Part shown: piece after piece, positions 60,512-64,000 of the stretch
Numbering within the stretch: the first letter of the stretch is position 1
Layout of the letters: the number at the start of each line of letters is the position of its first letter
Source: Haloarcula mannanilytica
Lineage (GTDB): Archaea; Halobacteriota; Halobacteria; Halobacteriales; Haloarculaceae
DNA length: 64,000 nucleotides
Assembly (NCBI RefSeq): GCF_005406125.1
Contig: NZ_BIXZ01000002.1
Location: 186,001-250,000 of the forward strand
Reading direction: 5' to 3'
The notes under the pieces: generated by a model
Told to the model about the DNA's origin: nothing
Databases searched by the model: none
The model's input: only the letters and a program-made list of their open reading frames with translations
Made by a program: the position numbers and the translations under genes

Positions 60512-61569
60512 GCGAAGCCGCGAGCCGGGAAGCCGACACCGAGGCACGGGACCTGCTGGAAGCGGTCGTCCGCATCCCGTCGGTCTCGCGCAACGAGGGC
60601 GAGGCGGCCGAGCGGCTGGTCGAGTTCTTCGAGGCCCACGACCGCGAGGCGTGGCTCGACGAGGTGGGTAACGTCCGCGCGCCCGCGGACGACGGTGTCT
60701 TGCTCACCTCCCACATCGACACCGTTCCGGGGGACATCCCGGTCCGTGTCGAGGAGACAGACGAGGGCGACGTGCTGTGGGGCCGCGGCAGCGTCGACGC
60801 GAAGGGGCCGCTGTGTGCGATGGCCGTCGCCGCGGTCCGCACTGGGGCCTCGTTCGTCGGCGTCGTCGGCGAGGAAGTCGACTCGAAGGGTGCCCGCTAT
60901 TTGGTCGAGGACCGCGACACCGCACCCGACGCCGTCATCAACGGCGAGCCCTCCGGCTGGGAGGGTATCACGCTGGGCTACCGCGGTCTACTCGCGGGTA
61001 CCTACGTCGCGACCAGCGAGTCCGGGCACTCCTCGCGCCCGGAGAACAACGCGATTCAGGACGCTATCGACTGGTGGACGGCGGTCGACGACGAGTTCGC
61101 CACGGACGAGTGGCATCCTGTCTTCGAACGCGTCACCTGCAAGCCCGTCGACTTCAAGGGCGGCACGTCGACCGACGGCCTCTCGGTCGAGGCGACGATG
61201 AACGTCCAACTGCGGGTCCCACCGGAGTACAGCACTGACGAGATTAGGGAAATCGCTGACGGGTTCCTGGAGAACGGAACCGTCAACTGGGACGACAAGG
61301 TCGAACCGGTGATGCAGAGTCCTCGGACCAGCGCTGCCCGGGCGTTCCGGGCCGCGATTCGGCAGGCGGGCGGCGATCCCACGCTGCTTCGCAAGACCGG
61401 CACCAGCGACATGAACGTCTACGCGAAAGCGTGGGACTGTCCGATGGTGACCTACGGTCCCGGCGACTCCGACCTCGACCACGCACCGAACGAGCACCTC
61501 CCGCTCGACGAATACGACCGCGCCGTCGCAGTGCTTGAAACCGCCACCGAGCGCCTGCTGGAGGACTGA
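60508..61569 (+). CDS. argE: LysW-ornithine hydrolase (ArgE/LysK type)
   Basis: 353 residues from ATG 60508. It is an M20-type metallopeptidase: SHIDTVPGD gives His69 and Asp71, GRGSVDAKGP gives the bridging Asp97, VGEEVDSKG gives the catalytic Glu122 and Glu123, and DLDHAPNEHLPL supplies a late His. It releases ornithine from LysW, freeing the carrier. The order argX-C-B-D-E follows the order of use closely. It is named lysK in some annotations. Confidence 0.93.
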   Translation: MSEAASREADTEARDLLEAVVRIPSVSRNEGEAAERLVEFFEAHDREAWLDEVGNVRAPADDGVLLTSHIDTVPGDIPVRVEETDEGDVLWGRGSVDAKGPLCAMAVAAVRTGASFVGVVGEEVDSKGARYLVEDRDTAPDAVINGEPSGWEGITLGYRGLLAGTYVATSESGHSSRPENNAIQDAIDWWTAVDDEFATDEWHPVFERVTCKPVDFKGGTSTDGLSVEATMNVQLRVPPEYSTDEIREIADGFLENGTVNWDDKVEPVMQSPRTSAARAFRAAIRQAGGDPTLLRKTGTSDMNVYAKAWDCPMVTYGPGDSDLDHAPNEHLPLDEYDRAVAVLETATERLLED

Positions 61570-61570
61570 C

Positions 61571-62467
61571 ATGGACATACTCGATGTCGACGACCTCACG
61601 ACCGACGAACTGACGACTGTCCTCGACCGCGCTGCGACCATCAAAGCCGACCACGGCGAGGGGAGTCCGAGCGACCTGCTGGACCAGCAGACACTGGGGA
61701 TGATCTTCGAGAAGCCGTCGACGCGAACCCGGGTCTCCTTCGAGACGGGAATGACGCAACTGGGCGGTCACGCCGTCTTCCTCGGCCCCGACGACATCCA
61801 CCTGGGCCACGGCGAACCGGTCAAGGACACCGCCCGCGCACTCGGGCGCTACGTCGATTTCATCATGGCGCGCGTGTTCGACCACGCGGACGCCGAGGAA
61901 CTGGCCGAGTACGCCGAAGTCCCGGTCATCAACGGCCTGACCGACGACGCCCATCCCTGCCAGACGCTGGCCGACCTGCTGACCATCCGCGAGCAGTTCG
62001 GCGACTTCGAGGACGTGTCCGTGGCGTGGGTCGGCGACGGCAACAACGTCTGCCAGTCGTTCGTCATCGGCGCGGCGATGGTTGGCCTTGACCTCACTGT
62101 CGCCACGCCGGAGGGGTACGGCATCTCCGAGGACGTGGCCGACCGCGCCGCCGCCTTCGGCAACGCGCCCGAGACCACCCACGACCCTGAGGCCGCCGTG
62201 ACTGACGCCGACGTGGTGTACTCCGACGTGTGGGTCAGCATGGGCCAGGAGGACAAGCGCGAGCAGAAACTGGCGGACTTCGAGGGGTTCCAGATCACGA
62301 CGGACCTGCTCGAAGATAGACCGTTCATGCACTGCCTGCCCGCTCACCGCGGCGAGGAGGTCACCGACGACGCTATCGAGTCGGATAACGCCGTCGTCTG
62401 GGACCAGGCGGAGAACCGGCTGCACGCCCAGAAAGGATTGCTGGTGTGGCTGTCTGAGCAGTCATAA
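61571..62467 (+). CDS. argF: Ornithine carbamoyltransferase
   Basis: 298 residues from ATG 61571, one base after the argE stop. The carbamoyl-phosphate loop is FEKPSTRTRVSFETGMTQLG (STRTR at 50-54), the middle has HPCQTLADLLTI, and the C-terminal ornithine site is HCLPAHRGEEV. It makes citrulline from ornithine and carbamoyl phosphate, feeding argG. No carbamoyl-phosphate synthase gene lies in the window. A short remnant of the hairpin element follows its stop. Confidence 0.96.
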   Translation: MDILDVDDLTTDELTTVLDRAATIKADHGEGSPSDLLDQQTLGMIFEKPSTRTRVSFETGMTQLGGHAVFLGPDDIHLGHGEPVKDTARALGRYVDFIMARVFDHADAEELAEYAEVPVINGLTDDAHPCQTLADLLTIREQFGDFEDVSVAWVGDGNNVCQSFVIGAAMVGLDLTVATPEGYGISEDVADRAAAFGNAPETTHDPEAAVTDADVVYSDVWVSMGQEDKREQKLADFEGFQITTDLLEDRPFMHCLPAHRGEEVTDDAIESDNAVVWDQAENRLHAQKGLLVWLSEQS

Positions 62468-62499
62468 CGAGTGCGAGCGACCCGACGCTGAAAAAGGTA
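62468..62499 (+). repeat. Remnant of the hairpin element (D)
   Basis: The segment directly after the argF stop reads CGAGTGCGAGCGACCCGACG then CTGAAAAAGGTAG. It shares CCCGACGCTGAAAAAGGT exactly with the 3' arm of element A but lacks the upstream hairpins and T-tracts. Its end lies beside the TAG stop of the convergent gene at 62502. Confidence 0.6.
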
Positions 62500-62501
62500 G
62501 T

Positions 62502-63479
62502 CTAGAGAAAAACTGACGAGGCCCGCTTGACGAAGTCCACGGGGTCGGACCGGAACTGGTCGACGTATCTGAGCGGATTTGATTTGACGGCCTCAATGGA
62601 CATTCGTCCGTTTCTGGCGACGCGGTTCAGATACCCTTGCTGGAGCATTCGGTTTTGCTCCTTGCTGTAGACGGGCTTGCTCGTCTGCATGGCTATCGTT
62701 CGGGACTGTGAGTGGGAACTCTCGATGAACAGCTTCGCATCCGAGGACTGGTACACCTCGGCCTTGTACTCGCCGTGTCTGCCCGCGGCCATTCGTGCTT
62801 CCTTGTCCGGGTACTGCATCATCACCAGTTCGTCGTACTCGATCCCGTGTTCGTCGAGCCAGGCGGCGGTCTCGCTGCGGTACTTCTCCAGTCGGCAGGT
62901 GACGATTTGTCCGATCTTCACCGAGGGGACACAGATCGGGTCGACAGTTCGAATGAACTCCCGGTACCGTTCCCCGTCGTCGTTCTCCTCGGGCGTGGGG
63001 TCACGACAGAGAATGCCGTCCAGGTCGACGCAGGACTGCGTGAGGAAGTCGTGGTGCATCATGTTCCACTCGAACACCCGTGGGAACGCCAGGGTCTGGG
63101 CGTACGTATCGACGAACCGCTCGGACCCCTCATCGACGTACACAGCCCCGTAGTACACGTCAGCGGACAGGTTCAGGTCGTCGATCGTCGATTGCGCATC
63201 AGTCATCGAGCCGCCGGTGTAGACGGTATCGTCGACGACGAGTATCTTCGAGAACTTCGAGATATCGAACTCACCGTTGTACCGCTTCCCGGTCTGGAGA
63301 AGTCTGCCCTCCCGGAGGCCGTCGATATCAGTCATCGGAAGATTGAGATACAGTGATAACAGATTCGACACTAGCATCCCACTTCTCGGTATTCCGACGA
63401 TCAGGTCCAGGTCATCTGGAAGGTCAACGATCCATTCCTGCGTATCGGCACTAAGGTGGGCAAAACTCCTGTAGTTCAT
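62502..63479 (-). CDS. Phosphoribosyltransferase fused to a HAD-like domain
   Basis: 325 residues. Residues 20-145 are a type I phosphoribosyltransferase with the PRPP loop ILVVDDTVYTGGSM (about 79-92). It is followed by CVDLDGILCRDPTPEENDDG (150-169), whose DLDG (152-155) is the HAD phosphatase motif I, and a region TCRLEKYRSETAAWLDEHGI like the HAD cap and motif II/III. The pairing resembles enzymes in surface-glycan clusters. PRPP or sugar-phosphate chemistry is inferred. The last 75 residues are basic with SSHSQSRTIAMQTSKPVYSK. Its GC is lower than that of the arg genes. Confidence 0.75.
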   Translation of the reverse strand: MNYRSFAHLSADTQEWIVDLPDDLDLIVGIPRSGMLVSNLLSLYLNLPMTDIDGLREGRLLQTGKRYNGEFDISKFSKILVVDDTVYTGGSMTDAQSTIDDLNLSADVYYGAVYVDEGSERFVDTYAQTLAFPRVFEWNMMHHDFLTQSCVDLDGILCRDPTPEENDDGERYREFIRTVDPICVPSVKIGQIVTCRLEKYRSETAAWLDEHGIEYDELVMMQYPDKEARMAAGRHGEYKAEVYQSSDAKLFIESSHSQSRTIAMQTSKPVYSKEQNRMLQQGYLNRVARNGRMSIEAVKSNPLRYVDQFRSDPVDFVKRASSVFL

Positions 63480-63917
63480 TGGTTTTCTGGGGAGTGGGAA
63501 GTATTAGCATCTCCGCCGTAGATCAAACACTACGAGGTGAAATGCGCTCACTTCTTTTTCATATGACATAATGGGATGAGTATTAATGCTTTTGATCTAT
63601 AAACACTAACGACATTTCACTGGCAGTGATAGTCCGGTCATAGCCGCTTGCGTCCCCTGATCGACCGTTCTCCACCCGAAACAGCACCCTTTTCGATACG
63701 TTTGAGGGTTTTTAACACAGTACCGGCTGCCGTTGTGGCCCTGATACTCGGTAGTTCCAGTTGAAACAGTGCCCTTTTCGGTATATTTGTCAACTGTTCG
63801 CAAGGTAGTCTCCCGGACTGCCGAGTACCGACAGAGATGTCAGAGAGCACACAGACACGGCCCCGTCGCGGTGAGGTTGAGGTAACGACCCCGTTTATCC
63901 GGGTCGGAGCGGTACGA
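63480..63917. other. Intergenic region with a pair of direct repeats
   Basis: In 438 bases I support no gene. The left part is AT-rich and holds the promoter of the phosphoribosyltransferase gene. Two related segments, 63669-63708 (CTCCACCCGAAACAGCACCC then TTTTCGATACGTTTG) and 63753-63790 (TTCCAGTTGAAACAGTGCCC then TTTTCGGTATATTTG), lie about 83 bases apart in the same direction. Both have the GAAACAG and CCCTTTTCG blocks. A TATA-like GTTTATCC at 63891-63898 precedes the last gene. Confidence 0.5.
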
Positions 63918-64000
63918 ATGGATATGTCTGTCAACCCGTCTCCGGACCAGTTCCACGAACTGATGGTCGACGACGAACCTGCTCTCTCGGACGTGATGGC
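63918..64000 (+). CDS. Gene start cut off by the right edge
   Basis: The first 27 codons are visible: MDMSVNPSPDQFHELMVDDE then PALSDVM. ATG 63924 two codons later is also possible. The TATA-like GTTTATCC at 63891-63898 fits a leaderless message. The DDEPALSDVM pattern recalls the N-terminus of TrmB-type haloarchaeal regulators, but so little is visible that I give no function. Confidence 0.5.
   Translation, partial: MDMSVNPSPDQFHELMVDDEPALSDVM

Noticed and set aside
63606-63934. Two minus-strand open frames with internally repeated protein sequence
   Set aside because: The repeats in the translations come from the DNA direct repeats at 63669 and 63753 read in two frames; there is no promoter and codon use is not haloarchaeal.
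1-64000. CRISPR arrays, rRNA genes and insertion-sequence transposases
   Set aside because: I saw no regularly spaced identical repeats, no rRNA sequence and no transposase motifs anywhere in the window.

Overview
The window reads as chromosomal DNA of a haloarchaeon, most likely the genus Haloarcula. The supporting signs are high GC, acidic low-lysine proteins, TATA-like boxes about 25-30 bases before start codons with little or no leader, an archaeal tRNA intron, a family D DNA polymerase, an Orc1/Cdc6 gene beside an ORB-type origin, LysW-dependent arginine synthesis, and a malate dehydrogenase that from memory is almost identical to the crystallised Haloarcula marismortui enzyme. Function calls come from family knowledge and visible motifs; no search was run.

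Layout. 0-4 kb: two tandem Dps-like ferritin genes, a ribbon-helix-helix protein, a VOC protein and an RPA (OB-fold plus zinc finger) operon. 4-20 kb: mixed housekeeping and membrane genes (sugar-nucleotide transferase, atypical SDR, TRAM protein, anchored HExxH protein, truncated globin, intron-containing tRNA-Arg, DUF373 and PsiE membrane proteins, MFS exporter, radical SAM protein, CNNM-only protein, YccF, M29 peptidase, membrane HTH protein, YfcE-type phosphoesterase, CDF transporter). 20-27.7 kb: lipoprotein, XPD-type helicase, SerB, MetY and the small subunit of DNA polymerase D. 27.7-35.8 kb: two tandem Sec11 signal peptidases, Orc1/Cdc6, the origin itself, the oapABC (arvABC) operon, malate dehydrogenase and a zinc-ribbon protein. 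35.8-50 kb: Hef helicase-nuclease, a CBS/glycyl-tRNA synthetase/lipid kinase operon, SerA, and the large subunit of DNA polymerase D carrying a 505-residue intein. 50-53 kb: small, membrane and secreted proteins. 53-62.5 kb: a complete arginine pathway, argG-argH and lysW-argX-argC-argB-argD-argE-argF. 62.5-64 kb: a phosphoribosyltransferase-HAD fusion and a repeat-bearing intergenic region.

How the genes work together. Around the origin sit an initiator (Orc1), both subunits of the replicative polymerase D, an RPA pair, Hef and XPD. The arginine genes form a near-continuous series from glutamate to arginine in which LysW carries and protects the intermediates. Just before argG lies a short leaderless-looking ORF with a run of four Arg codons that can pair with RNA upstream of argG, a possible attenuator.

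The most unusual non-coding signal is a repeated element (four sites: after the radical SAM gene, after XPD, beside the polymerase small subunit, after argF). It has variable perfect stems around a nearly constant 11-base loop, flanking T-tract and A-tract arms, and at two sites it is followed by a diverged second copy of the preceding gene's own last codons. ORB-like origin motifs also recur inside coding sequence for disordered linkers of the polymerase small subunit, Hef and a zinc-ribbon protein.
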